Shown piece after piece: positions 27,601 through 42,600 of a stretch of DNA of 64,000 bases; within the stretch, counting starts at the first letter, position 1, and every line of letters begins with the position of its first letter. A model generated the notes under the pieces. It did no database searches, was not told where the DNA came from, and saw only the letters and a program-made list of their open reading frames with translations. The DNA is from Atrichornis clamosus (lineage: Eukaryota > Chordata > Aves > Passeriformes > Menuridae): contig WBMZ01011550.1 in the NCBI GenBank assembly GCA_013400975.1, forward strand, positions 1 to 64,000. Direction: 5' to 3'. Made by a program: the position numbers and the translations under genes.

Positions 27601-30600
27601 CCACTATCCAACATGTTATATCTGCTCAGAAGCCTATTTCCCAGATATCAACAGGGATGGATTCTTCTTTCAGTAGTCAAAATGAGCTTTGTTTTTAATT
27701 TAGCAAACTTTCCTCTTTTCAGGGGTGGCTTACATTATTTCTGTAAGGCAATCAAGGAAACTTGTATATATATATCATGATACAAGAATTACTTTTTAAA
27801 TTCAGCCCTAAAAAATATGTATACAATAACACTTATTTTAAATAATTTATATTTTTGACTGTTTGGTCCAGATTTTTGATGGGAAAAGCACTTCTGGTAT
27901 CAGTGATTTTAAAAAAATAAAAGTAAAGGCATATATTCTGTCACATGGACATTATGGATTTTACTAAGCTGGTCTAGTCTCTCCTCAGTTTACTGCACTG
28001 CAAGGTCTGCTCTACCCAAATTAAAGTGAAAAAATACTTTCCCTACTTTTTATTTTTTTTAAATTAGTAATACTAATTTGAATGTATTCGGAAAAACATA
28101 CAAGGCAGGCAACACGTATTCCCCTGTTGGAAAATACAAGTACAGGTGGCAGAGAAAGCACAGTCTTTATAAACAGAACAATAAATCAAAATTCATCTTC
28201 CAAACATTTGAAAGTACTTACACATGTATGACTTAAGCCTCTTACAAGTACCTGTGAAGTATATGATCAAAATATATAGGGAATAAAATGTATTGTGTGT
28301 AGTCATCTCTGAACTGCAAGAGATAGGAACCTGAAGTGTACGATGTTAACAACTAGAAGAAACTGTAAGAAGTGTTCAGAGAAGCAGATTTGTATCTTTA
28401 AAATCTTACTTTTACTTAAACACCAGGATTTGCAGCCCTCCCACTATTGTTACACTGTCACAGAATCCTTAACTGAAGAAACTGTTAGGACTCGATTTTT
28501 ATACATCCATCTAGAGGGAAAAGAAGACAGTTTACTAAAAGACAGCATTCTACAAAAATGAACCTCAAGACAGATACTTTTATCTACTTTTCATCCTCTA
28601 CCAATACACCAATCACATATGATAACAGTTGGCAGGACATGTTCAAGGGAAAAGTAATCCAAGGTCACCTCATGAAAGAAAGCTTTTACAGGATGACAGT
28701 GGTACTGAACCTCCTTTGGCTGCTGATAACATCATTGTTGTCAGCTGAGCACTGAAGCAATGATTCCAACCATGGAATTAGTACAATAAATTCGTTCATA
28801 CTGCATAAGAGGGCAGAGAAAAGCACAAAAGCATGGTAAGATTGCAGTATTCCAGCAGCCTCTTCTCAAGGACATTTAAAGTATGTATTACTGATTCTAC
28901 AATCACAAAGGCAAAAAGCCCAAGAAATCCACTCATGACTCCAGGCCTTCCAAAGCATCAGGCCATCTTATAAGTTTTCTTAACTCATGGAAGATGTCTG
29001 TCCAAGGCTTAGTATCCCAGCAGTTACATGGAGCAGCCCTGGATTCCTTTCAGTTAGCATCAGACACAAGTAAGTAAACTACTGCCCATGTCTTAATTTT
29101 CTATGGCCCTGGAGTTCATGTTTCCCCATCTGTGCTTTTATCAGATAAAACTATATTGCATGATAACACGAAACTCTCCACAGCGCCTGAAATACCTACT
29201 CAATCCCAGCAAGTAAGCTGCACTGTTTATATTACATTTTACATTCTTTTTCAGTCACATTTGTATTTAATAACAAGAGCAAAAATTTACAGTTTGTAGC
29301 CAATATTTATATTTTCCATTTGGCAGTTCTGATAATTTTTCTTACAGGGTAGAGATACAAATGACTTGGCAGGCTGGATTTATCAGCATTTCATCTGCCA
29401 AACCATTCCAGCTAGAAAGCTAACTCTACTGTTTTAAGAAGCAAGCTTCTACTTGTATTATGTGAGAAAATCATAAAGCACACAAAACCAAAACAAGCAA
29501 GACAACATAAACAGGGTTGGGGGGAACCCAAACAGTTCAACAATTAAAGACTTGTTGTTTGTAATCCCTAAAATGAAAGTTTATCCAGTGCAAAGTACTT
29601 TAGAAAGACAATTTTCTTTTTTAAACACTAAATACACTTCCCAAGCTCCCAAAACATCTTCCACACTACTGTACCAGGAAGAAAATGAAGCATAGTCAAG
29701 AATTTCACCTACAGTTTTGGTAACTGCCAAATGTGATAAGTTTTTCAAATACTGACTTACAAAAGTAAAATAATCCTGTGCTCATCACTACCAGAAATAC
29801 AAATTTTACATGACTAACTCGGTCTTAAGTGATAATTTCTGAGAAAAACAACACAATTATAGAGATCTAAATTTCAGGAGCAGTTGTACTGGCAACAGAC
29901 GAAAATGAAATTATACAATTCTGAAGACAAAACAGCAGTAAAAACTGATTTTAGTGCTGAATTACATGATCATACACATGCATAATGAGAATTTGGATAG
30001 GTTTGTTGAGCACTGTATTTATTTGTAGATTTAATAATTTTTTGTTTATTAACAGAGTTGTAACAACATTGTATTTTAATACCAAATCCTTCAATCTTCT
30101 TAATTGATCAATCAGTGAATCAAACATTATATCTTCCAGACAGGAGTCTCCATTAGGTACAAGAGATTTCTGATGCTTTATCAAGGAAAATAACTCTGAA
30201 CAATAAAGTATAAGTAAAATCTTCTACCATTAAAGATGTGATTCACTGTTCACTGTTGATCCTCTCAACACTTTTGCTTTCCCCCACTAGATCCTGATTC
30301 CTGTTCCTGAAAAAATTCTAATTTCTAAGCTAGAGTCCTCAGATGACCGCTAGTGATCACTAGTAAATTTAACATACCTAATGGAAGTGCACATTAGCTG
30401 GCAAACAAGGGTATGGCATTCCTATTGCACCTACTTAAGACAAAAGGACACAGTACTGTGGTATCGCAAACAAAATAAGGAAACGATGGAGGTAGAATAG
30501 AACAGGAGATTTGATGTATTCTACATCTCAATCTCTTCCTGAAGATGTGATTATAAAGCACAAAATAGGATGGGAACACAGACAAAGAACAGCATCACTC

Positions 30601-33600
30601 ACCATTTCCTGAGATGCATACTTTGGATCTTCGGGATCAACTGACCAGTAGCAATAGTCAAAGCTGAAGGCCACGGTTTTTTCTCTTGAGTCCCAACTGC
30701 TATCAAGCCTACTGTCAACCTGACAATAAAAGGAAATAGACAGAAAGACCAAGTCACTCTGAAAATGACCAAAATGTAGGCATTTTTCAAGCTAATGGGA
30801 AGTTTATCTAGGATCTGTATTGTGGAAAAGGAATGGCAAAGAGTTTAGCCTCTTTATTAAATTTTCTTTGATGCTTAGAGTGAGGCAGAGACATCCATGA
30901 CAGACCTCCTAAAGTATTTTTACTGAAGGGTTCATTTAGTACAAGTAAGGTTCTTCAAGACATGTACAATAAACATAATTCAGCTAATCTTCATAAATTC
31001 TATGTATTGGCAGGAAAGCTTTATAACCCTTTTGATATTTCTCTGTCATTCTTCTGTTTCACTGAGAACCACATCACAGAAATGAGGCCCCAGGTGATAA
31101 GACAAAAACATTTTTCCCACTGCATAGTTCAAAATGCAGGTCTTTTCCCCCTTTACCCCTTTGCTTTGTCGTGGTTGCAAGCTAATGCTTCTGTCACTGC
31201 AACTGCACAGCCCAAACCTAACTTTTATGGATTAGTAGCAATGACAGTGAAGCCTTTCTAGCACAACAGTCAACAATTACATCTGAAATTAAGGGACTTT
31301 TATAAGTCTTTCCATATAATCTTGCCTGTGTGGTCCATAATAAACAAACTTATGAATAAGGAACTATCCATTGTTGATCTACTCAAACGAGGAGAGTAAT
31401 GAATCAAAACATTATACAAAATTAACACTATCTACATGTAATTTTGACTTAATTGGTAACTCTGTTAAAACCTTGGCATTCACAATAACATAAGCAGAAA
31501 AAAAAGTTCATTTTACCCTGGTAGTCAAACCACTTCACTAACAGCTCCAAAAGCTAGGCATGACAGGGTGCTGTAAGCACTGAACTCCACCACCTGATGT
31601 GAGGCTTGTAGGGAAAAGGAATTTACAGGCCCACCTGACAGGCCTATGTTTACTTAAACCAGGAAAGTGCAAAGCAAGAGAGACAGAAGTGGTTTTAAAT
31701 TATCTTTGAAGTAAAGAGGGTTTGTGTATTTTAAACTCTGCATGATTTTAAAGTTGTCATATTTAATTAAATACAACTGAGGTTTCCTTTAGTCAGTGTT
31801 TACATCTTAACGTGCTTATGGATCATCAGCTATAATGACATTTTCAACACGTCATGGTCCAGAGATTTTTAAGCTATTACTTTCTATTTTCTCAGGTTTT
31901 CTGCAGCAATAAGCAGAAGATAGTCAGAGCACTGCCTTCCTATTGTAATGTGTAAAAAATGAAACAAAACAAAAAACCCCCTCACCTCCGGAGAAGCAGC
32001 CACAAAGCTGATTCCTTCTTCTACTGAGAGGGGGTTTGTTTTGAACTACGAAGCACACCTACCTCTGACACAGTTATGTGAATCTTAGTGTATAAATATT
32101 AATTTGCCATCTAACTTGGATTCATCAATGGCTGCCTAAATCCAGTTTATGCAGAAAGCAAATTCCTCACCGATCACAAAACCTCTAGAGACGCCATCTA
32201 CAAGGCAGCCCCTGTATCTCCAAACAGCCCTTCTCAGCCTGCTATGAGCAGTCTGCCTTGCTGCTGATGTTTCCAGCATACCAGGGCAGCCCACAGCTCC
32301 TCTTTAAACAAAAAACCCACAGAAACCTCTGGCTCTAACAGTGGGGCAGCTGCAGGACCAGGGCCCCGACCTGCCAGGGTGGCTTCTCCAGGGACACAGG
32401 CAGCCTCCCAGACCCCGGTCCTCACAGCCCCAGGGCTGGACCAAAGCCTTCCCAGTAGCAGAACAGCATCACTCCCATAGGATAGCTATCTCTGAGAGCT
32501 TTGTCACATGCATAAGGAACTGGGGAAAAATAACTCAGAAAGTAGTAAGTTTCAGGCTCTGCAAATACAGCCTTTAAAAAGAGAAGATACAGAAAACAAG
32601 CAACATTTTACATCCACAAGTCCTCTCATACCCCTAATATTTTTCCCTCTTCTTTCTTTAAAAAGAAATATCTGTAATCAATACAAAAATAATTATAATG
32701 GGAAAAGGCAAATAATTCAAATCCTTTCATTCAATTTTTGCCAAGATTTCTCTTCAAAACCTAGTGTATTATTTTTCTTGAACCAGCAACCTGGAATAAG
32801 TGGGTTGCTCGCAGATATAAAGAAAAAGGAGACAAGACATGCAAAATGGGTCCAATCTTCTAAGATCCCCACAGTAATCTCACAGTTCATTTATTTTACT
32901 TTTGAGCAGAAATGTATTTGACAACACGAATTGCTTTATGCCCATTCTATTAATTTAGTGAAGGACTGTGGCAGTTCAAGAGTCTAAACCAGAGGGCTGG
33001 TTCCCATGCCTGCAGGCTCCAGAGCTCTCAAGGAAGGTGATGGCTACATTCAGTTTATTCTTATAGCTCTTGGTCTTTTACCAAGGCCTGAAGCGTAGCT
33101 GTACTCATTTTGCTCTATTTCATGCGCATCATTTGCACTATGAGTGCAAACAAGAAAGGAGGAGAGATACAGGGAAAGAAATTATCCAGATGTTAGTAAG
33201 ATATGCACAAAATCTAAACAATTTACTAACAGCTTTAAATGATGGCATGCAACAGGATTGCAGAAGATTTGACAAATAAAACATACAGAGAGCACAATTA
33301 CCTGTTACACCCCTTGTCAAAAAAATCCCAAAACCCATGAACCAACTCCAAACCAAAATAACCCTTCCCCACACTTTTGCTGCCATTATTCTACAGCTGT
33401 GACGGTTTAAACTTCTCCCTTAATATTTCTATTAGAATGCTCCAATGGCCAAGCGAACATAGAAAAGCATCAGGATATCAGAATCCTTATATGGGAAAGA
33501 GAACATCACAAAAAGCGTACCTTTTTATTTCTGACTTTTGCCACTTTGTCATCAACTTCTACAATCACTCTTCCTCCTTCTGCTCTCTCTCTGGAAACAG

Positions 33601-36600
33601 AACACATTTTAAAAATCCATTTAAAGTATGAAGAAACAGAAAGGTGCATGTCAAATTTCTAAACTCCAGAAATTTATGTTTACTTTAGCATACTGAAAAT
33701 CTGAGCTATAAACCAGATACTTCTGCCTCTAAGCCCCTGTGATATGAAATAGCATTTGCAGATCTGTATACAGCCATCTCAATAGCAAGAAGTTAAAAAA
33801 ACCAAGACTATGGTGATTAAGAGCTTCAAAGTGCGTTGCCTAAATATGTTGTTAGGTTTTTATTTCTAATTAAGAGTTGTTTTAAATTACATTTACAAGG
33901 AAGTAGAGTGGAACACTGAGTAGTCTAGCTATGCTTTGTGGAGTACAGATCCAAGTCACAGACTTGTGAGCTACAAGAGTCATCAGGTCTCAGTCTGATT
34001 TTCACCATTTCATCCAAAGTGTTTGTTGTAGTCCTCAAAAAGTATTCTTTAGAAAAAAAAGCCAAACAAACAACAAAACAAAAAAACTGTCCTGAAATGT
34101 ACATGGACAGGATTGGTCCTCAAGTGCAAAGGACCATGCACGCATATATACTGTCTAAAATTCTCAATGAAAGCAGCTATGACTGGCTACTGCAGACAAC
34201 TTCCACATCCAAAATGAGTCATACTAGAAAAGAATGAATAAAGGATGTGGATAGAGCAAAAAAACAAAAACAAAACAACCAAACAAAAAGTCTCAAATCA
34301 AACCCACCTTATTTCTGGGCTGACAGCATGATAGCTACTTGAAGAAAAGGATGCTCTTATTTATCCCTCTCAATAATTTGCATGGATTTTTTTTATACAC
34401 AGTAGGATAGAAATGAGGAAGAAGAAGTCAGTGTCCTATTTCTCCAATTTTACTACTGAAGCTAAGAACAAGAGAACAACCCATTATATTTCTTCTATAT
34501 TTTGCTTTGTGCTCTGATACTGACAAATCTTGCAAGCTGCAACTTTCTGGTAAAGTTCTGATGAAGCCTAATGCCTGTGTAAAGCTGTAAGAAATTGGTT
34601 TAGAAAGAAAAACAATGTTGTCCTTAGTGCAGTTTTGTCACGCTCTGTTTACAATTAAGATGAAGGCACACTGTCATTTGAGATTAAATGTATATACACC
34701 TCTGATAACCAGCTGGATCAGTACCACTAGGTCAGGTAAAAACTAAGTCAGATAAAACAAGACTTAGAAAATTCAAACCCAGGTGACAACTGCTCACTCA
34801 TGGCCCTAGATCCTTAACACATTTCCTTACACGTGTGCAGAAGTATTTAGTCCCCCATGGATTACAATCTGCTTTTGCTGAGGGCTCTAACTTCCAGGTG
34901 GCACAAAGCACAATATGCCCTGCCTTTGGGGTCTTGCCATTTCTCAGATTTTACTCCATGCTTTCTGTACCAAAACAATATTCAAAACAATGCCTTAGGA
35001 CACTTAAGACTTCCATGAAGACAATCACTGCAGCATTTGAGCTTTCCAAGCATATAGAAGTTTTAAGCACATTTCTGAGCATTTTTGATGTTCCCCTTTT
35101 GCAGACAGAAATAATGCTTTACCTTAAAAAGTCTCTTGCTCCACATTACTGATTTTTGAGGTACCCTCCTTGAGACAGACTGAACTTGGTATTTCCTGCA
35201 GTACATACTTATACGTGAGACTTCATGTAGAAAATTCAAGCACATCTCCCAGAGATTTTAGTTAAGCAGCGAGTGTTCAGCTATTCAACACATCAGTCAC
35301 CAGAGCCCCAGGTCAGATCCCAAGAGAAAGGGAAACACATTATATACAGCTGGGTACCAAATGTTGCATTATGTACAGCTGAGTGTGGAACAGAGGCCTC
35401 ATAAGGCTCTCTAAAGAACAAATGAACAAGAAACAGTGCCGAAGGACACAGGCTGTGAGCACCTAAAGTAGAAACGTGCAACTTCATAGTTGTTTTGACA
35501 AGCAAATGCTTTCCAATGTAAGTTACTTAGGTAACCTTCATATCCACGTACAAATCTCTGCCAGGTGAGCTAATGGACAAAGCTGACAATTACCCTGTAC
35601 AGCAGATCTAAGAGACAATGGGACATTTTGACAGAATTTCACAATACTTTAAGAAGAGCAGAAGACAGACAAAACCAGAGGGATCCTTTAGGAAAGAGCT
35701 TGCTTCAGTTGCACATACTCTTTTCCTTCACTGCCCAGGTATGATCTTGGCCCTATCCTGCTTCCCAATCCCATGAGTATCCTTAATTTTCAGTCCTTAA
35801 CCCTCCTTATCACTCTAAATAGGTCATTGAGTTCCTATGCACACACACCACCCCTTTTGGGTATCTGCTATGTGTTCTCACTGACATCATGTCCATCTTG
35901 CCCAGGGCAGTCTTCAATTGCTCTGCAGGTCTCGTATGTCCCTTCTTCTACTGCACTGTAGCTGGTCATAGGCTGATCTCTCTGCTCCAAAGATACGTAA
36001 TTCTGCTCTTTTTGTCAGCTCTCCCAGTGTCTAACCCAAATTACTTGTACACGCCCCGATTATTTGTTAAAGAGTGACAGTTATTTAGAATTTGGGCAGA
36101 AATGGGTAGATTCAGATGGGTAATTAAAATACACACATCAGATTTCAAATTTTAAATCAATTTGGGAATTCAAATAAAAGATTCCCCAAAGGTGCTTTTA
36201 TATATTTTAACATAATTTATTTAAAACTTTATCTCCTGCAGCAGCTGAACTGTTAAGGGTGAAGCGTAAAAACAATTTTAAGGAATCCAGTCTGAAGCAA
36301 GCATTCATGAATAGAACATTTGTACTCAAATGGTTGAAATCTGGAAAAGCTTTTAATCATTTCAAATGCCAGGGTATTCTATTTGCAGATGTAAGGCAAC
36401 CTCAACAACAAACAGTATTCTCAACTCAAGCTATAACAATTATGAGAAACTCGCTGCCTTCAGTCCACATATGTTACACATAACCCTATGAACAAGTGAC
36501 TTTACACTGAGTTCTTATAGACTAATGCTCTCCCAGGTCACAGTCATTACTGAAGATTAAAGATAAAGAAGACATTCCAAACATAAAATCTCTGAGATAC

Positions 36601-39600
36601 AAAAATTTTCTGGACATAAAAAATTTATACGCTTATTTACAGATCTACTTACATTAAAATAAACATAAAACCCAGTAAAATACAAGCAAGACAAAATGAA
36701 ATTGCCACCTTTCACCACAAGATATCAAAGATTCCACTCTACGCAGCAATCAAGTACCTTTGAGTCTCACAAAACAAGAAAGCCACCAGCAAATGGGATA
36801 GAACTAAATTCTCCCTCTACTTTCGGTGTACATTCACGGCACCCAGACTTTATCTTAACTGCAGACTATTGCTGAAAGAGAAACTTTCTCTTTGCTGCTC
36901 CAACCGCCCACATGTGTTTCTACTTTCTAGCAATCACACACCCATGCAATGACTCAGATCAGCTGTGATCAAAAAAAAACCCAACCTCACACCAAAATAA
37001 ATAATCAAGGTGTCACAGGACTTGCAAGCCCTTCCAGAGCACTGAGCACAGCGGTCACACAAGTTGCTGAGCCAAAGCAAGAGAAAGGGAAGGAACACGT
37101 GGTGGTGGGAATGGAGACCCCTCCCTTCTGCTGCAGCTTACAGCCAGAGACCAGGGAGCATAAACAAAACCACCTGCAGCTGCCACCAGCTCTACAAACT
37201 ATGCATTTGAATTGCCTGTAAACATGTGCTTATATCATGCTTCATTTAGGTACCAACCAGAGAACTTCGGGAAAGAAAGCACAGTTTCCTATCGAAAGCC
37301 CAGGAGGCAAAACAGACTCACAGCTGTTCTAGATGTTCTGACCTTAACTCCAGACTGCAAACACTACAAAAGCTCTCTCAGCAAAACCTTTGTTTGTCGG
37401 TACACTCTTACACATATGTGCAACAGTTTGCATTTGAATGATGAAATAACCCATCACCCTTAGGAATGGGTGCTCTGCTCCACAGGTATGAAAGCTGTAT
37501 TCTTTGTACCAATAAAATCATTCCAAAGTGCACTTCTTTAATAACACATGAGACTTCTGCTGCTCAGAAGTCACTGGAACTAAAACATTTAGTTTCCCCC
37601 ATTCTCTATTCTTCCCCACTTCTTGAAAAATGTACGCTATGTTTGGAAAATGCTTCTCCTAAATTACTTTCCTTGAAAATAATTTATCTGTACAAAGACA
37701 AAGCTGTAAAAAGACTACTTAATCGTGCATGTCCCAGGAAAGACCTGGATCTACTCAGTTACAGAAAATTTTAGAGAAATGGAGACCCAGCAACAGAACA
37801 GTGACGCAAGTACAGAATGCAGTGGCAAGGCTGTACTGGGGAGCTACAAGAGAGACCTGACAGAAACAAAGCCGCTGCAGCAGTCCAGAAAATATGGGCA
37901 GCCCAAAGGAAATCTCATACCATTTGCTGTTGCTATGACAAATCATTTTTGCAGCCAACATGTAAAGCTAATGCAACCCCACAGGGACAAAGACACTGTG
38001 CAAGATGAGCTAGTGGAAAAGAATCATTGGAGGATCGAGACCTCTGAGAGGGACACTTCTACAGCTTGCTGGATCTCACCAAGATGAGTTCAGCCACAGA
38101 GTACAGAAGTGCAAGGAGGTATACAGAGCTGGAGGAAGCAGTAGGCGGAAAGGGGGAAATCATTTATTTTATACATTCTAAAATTTGCCCCACTTCTCCA
38201 CCCTCTCAAATAACAGTCAGGCACTTACAGAACAAAGAAGATGATTTTCTAAAAGTCACCTGTTTATTTTAGGAACATGTACATGCAATAAAGCAGAAAT
38301 ACTGTAGTCATTAGCAGTAGGCATGTTGTGCAACAAAACAGCTTCTACAGACCAGCAAAGTACTCACCAAAGAAATCAAACATACCAAAGCCAATATATA
38401 CAAGTCAAGAAAATTCTTAAATAATTTAAAAAATAATTATGTGTCTACTCATACAAACATCAAAAATAACCCTGCAACGTAATCTTTGCAAGTACTTATG
38501 CTTTCCTGACAATTCCCACCACTCAACTCCAAACCCAACCTCAACCTGTACTGAAACACAGTCCCTCCAAAGCAGTATGGCAAGAATGTCATTCCCTCGC
38601 CTCTTGCAGAGACTCTTCTAGAAGAAAAAGCGGCCTACTGTGGCAGGATGCATGCCAGCAGTCACTCCTGCTGTCTCGTGGACTGTGCCACTTCCCAGGA
38701 TGTGACCCATGCCTATGATAGCCTATAAGTAAGACAGGTATTTACCACTTGTACCTGCAGACATTTTGTGCCTTCTAATGGCTCATGGCTAAGATGTTAT
38801 GGGGAAGACTTCAGTTAGTCAGATTTATCTTTTCCATTAACAGTATACTGTACAGCGTCTCTGACTCTTGTTTATTGGCAGCTGTGGCTGTGTCTTTGTG
38901 AAAGCTGTGTCTTTGAGACGCTGCCATCTTTGCACCTCTTGAGTGACCGACCAACCTTGGCCATGGAAACAAAGAAACAACCTATGCAGGCCATATTCTA
39001 AGCTTTGCTAATACTCATAATACACTATGCCAGGCAAAATGGGTTGATGACTCGTGTTGAGAGATCAAAGGTGCAATGAGAAGAGCCCTAAGAATCCATG
39101 CTGCTCCATCAAAAATTGTAGAGAAGAATGTCAAAGCTTTCAGCCATTAGAGCTTGTGCACTATACTGACAAGTTAAGGTACTTACACCCACAAGTTTCC
39201 CAAATAAGCATCCCTCCGCAACACCAGCATAATCTGTATCCTTATATCTGGTGCTGTAACCTGTGAAAGTTGAGGTGCTAATAGTATGAACATCCTCACT
39301 TCGGCTAATGCAGAATTTTTTATATGTTAAAAAAAAAAAGTACCAACGATCAAGTAAACGTACCTAAAATTTGTTTTCAGTGTCTCTTGTTATTTTCATT
39401 ACCCAATACCATTTTGGATATTTCTCTTTTAAGTCAGAACGGTTTCACAGTGTCTTGCAATGGGAGTGCACACCCAGTCAGCAATGCTCCTACCAAATTC
39501 AGAACAGATGTTTATAAATAATTCTAAACTCTCTGTTGAAGCCAAGTACACAGAGTTCACCAAGACAGCATGCTGCTATACTAGATGTGCTGCTCAAGTG

Positions 39601-42600
39601 ATTCTTTGAAGCTACTCCCAGCTGCATGGAGCTTTCATTGGCTCTCATAATGCCTAACAAAATCTGAGAGTCAAAAATCACCATTCTTAGTGATTACCAT
39701 TACCTTTGTGTGGTTTCCCCCTATTCTTCTTTGCAAATATTATATAGCAATAAAAATAAGAATATTTGGTGCAGAGATAAATATGAGGCATTGTCAGCAC
39801 TCTCTTCAGATACAATGCTATTCAAACTGTTAATTTTAAACTTACCAAATTTTTGATATACATATTCATGAGCTAGGAGAGGAAGCTCAAGATGGCCCCC
39901 TCTCGTCACAGAAAGCTCTGTAATTCCGTCCATGCAATGGCACAGGAAAAGAAGAGTGTCCTATCTGCACCACCTCTGAACTCTTTAACTGCTACAAGAG
40001 CATCAGGCATCTTCCTTGATAAATCTGAGTCAGAAACACTCCTGATGATACAGCACTGCTTTGAATTGCTGTAGAATAATGATGCTTTCCTTTCATGAAG
40101 AGGCTCTGAGGGTAGGAGGGAAGAGGAGTGGAAAAAGTCTTTTTCATCTGTCATACCAGCAGCATTTAAAGAAGCATGAAATAAGGAGGATTTAAAACAA
40201 AGCTACAGTCCAGTCAGTCTGGTTTCATCTACCCTTGATTTCACAGCTGTTTGCTGAGCAATGACATTATATAATTCAGACTTTTGCATCAAAGGAATTC
40301 TGTACAAATGCCATGTTTTCCGTGCAAACCAGACATTGGATAGAGAAGTCAGGTTTTATTCCACCTGGACAGAACTCCAATCTAGGATCATAGTTAAATA
40401 AATGACTGCGACACTGAATGCTGAAAACGTGCTGTCTCACCCCTCTTGCTTTTGTGCCTCTTTCATTTTATTAAAACTACAGCTACAGCAGCAGGCCCTT
40501 AAATTCTACAAACAGGTGCAAAACTCTTATTTTCTTTTAAATATGTTACAGCGAGGAAGGTGGCAATAAAATTTTTGAAGCACCCTACTTTTTGAAGTTC
40601 ACATAAAGCAGTGGTCTAAAGAAAAGGAAACTGTGGAAACCCTACCCAAAACTCACATAAATTCTCTGTGCACAGTGGTGATGTGTCGCCATGCGCTGCA
40701 CAAAGACAATGATCCAAAGATCGCATCATTCCCCAGGGGAGACACCATCTCTGCACATGAAGTTGCATCACCTTACACTACTACAACTTCTCTCAGATAG
40801 AGTACGTGGTCTTAGGGAATGAAACCACCCAGCAAAGACACGACTCTGACCAGGTTATTTAACTTCATTGTGCTTCCTTTTTCTTTGGTGCATACAAAAT
40901 TCTGGTCCCTGCTCCGAAACATTCTACACTCAAAGTATTCTTAGGATTTTGGAGGAAACGTGTTCTACAAAAATGCAAAATATTAGAAGAAAATAGAAGG
41001 CTTCCAAAAGCTGGTTTTGCTGTTAGTGTTTTAGGACATTGTTGTAACTCCTTTGCATAGGTAACAAGATAAGAGATAGCCTTTTACTCTTGGAAGTAAA
41101 CCATCAATAGCTAGCACCTTGTGCTTCAATGAGCACAGGCACAGATTGTCACATAACATCAGGAGAAGTATCTTCTTCCATGAAATGGCCAGTAGTGGCC
41201 ACTCAAGACATCACAGAATATTCTGAGTTGAAAGGGGTAAAAGGATCATGGAGACCAAGTGAATGGCCTACAGGGAGACCAAATCCACAATCTTGGTGTT
41301 ATCAGGGCTGTGCTCTAATCAACTGACCTAATCTCAGGGTCACGCAAAGTCCAGCTGTTTTAACAAGCTAGAAATTCTGCCCTTTACCAAAATTAGAAAA
41401 CTCAGTTCATGGAACTGCAAGAAAAATACATCTGGGAAAAGCTGCTGATGCAGTACCCTTATAAAATCACAGATGTGGCTTATGGAAACCACCTGCTAAT
41501 GCTAAGCAGGGATGCTAAGAGAGAAGAGCAGCCACTTCAATGATAGCTTACATGAAACTTTAAATAATAGACTAAGTCAAAGAAAATAACTAATTTGACA
41601 GAGGGGGAAAAGATGTTAACCATAACAGGATATACAAATGTTAAAATACATTTGTCTGCAGAGGGACTTTCTTTATAAAAACATAATTAAATCTCAACTT
41701 AACTTTTAAAAAACCCAGCTCTGTGGAAAAGAAGCTTGAAATCATGAGCAATGCATAAACAATGCAGTTTGTACAGATTTTCAGAGAGCAAAAGACTCTT
41801 GGAGGCCTGAGACAGCTCTTTCCCACCATGAGGTACCAATCCCAAACCTCATGGGTTTTGAGACAAAGTTCAACTACCACTACTTCAAGAAAAGGACCGT
41901 GTGTAACAGAGGAACGATACTCAGTAAACTATCACAGCAGATAAAAGTAGATAAAAGTCTGCCATTTCTCTATGTGTGAGAGGGCGACAGCACCAAGGTC
42001 ACATGGACTACACGTATGAAAATATACAATTGAAAAGGGCAAGGAAACAAGGTCACGACAAAAGAAAGATACTTCACTATACTGTGTTCAGTGGCCTACC
42101 TTAGTCTACACCTTGAAATAGCATGAGAAGCGTGTTACAGTCCAAAGCAAGCTAAAAGGTGTTTTCTGCTCTGGCCTGTTACCTGTTTTTTCCTATATTT
42201 ACACTTTTTCTTTTCACAGAGACATTCCGGTTCCTTTGAAATCAAAGACAATTTTGTCATTTTCTTCAAAGAAAACAGTATTTTGTTTTGTATTTGAAAA
42301 TTACATCATATGGAACACCTGTTAAATACCTATAAAACCAAATTATACTACATGCATTTTCCAGAAAACTTTTAACTGTAATACATTTATTGTGCTAATG
42401 TAAAATACATATAGGTTTCTAAGGAAATTAATTCCAATTACATCTGGTATAGCAGTTAATAGAGATGATAGCAATATTCCATTAACAGAGGCAGCGGGCT
42501 AATTTATCCTTCCAAACACTCTGTTTTTGTTTTTTTTAAGAAGTGAAATACGAACAGTTTTTAAACACTGTTCATACAGCACATAAAACCTAATATAAAA

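Larger units (their letters stand above)
3341..30602 (-). other. STARD9: STARD9 intron 3 (27 kb)
   Basis: No coding exon of any recognised gene is supported in this long intron. It contains a purine-skewed block at 4.5-5.64 kb, a small palindrome at 7559, a degenerate CR1 LINE at 14.9-16.05 kb, a G-rich plus purine tract at 17.25 kb, short tandem repeats, an A/C-rich tract at 21.54 kb and a T/G-rich tract at 26.57 kb. All are listed separately. Everything else is AT-rich sequence in which I see no recognisable feature. Confidence 0.75.

Noticed and set aside
32234..32577. GC-rich patch with ORFs on both strands in STARD9 intron 2
   Set aside because: No recognisable protein, no flanking splice sites that continue a frame, and no repeat match from memory.
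41264..41333. Possible isoleucine tRNA gene on the minus strand
   Set aside because: The tRNA-like part is mutated in the B-box and arms and is fused to a CR1-like tail, so it is a SINE copy and not a functional tRNA gene.
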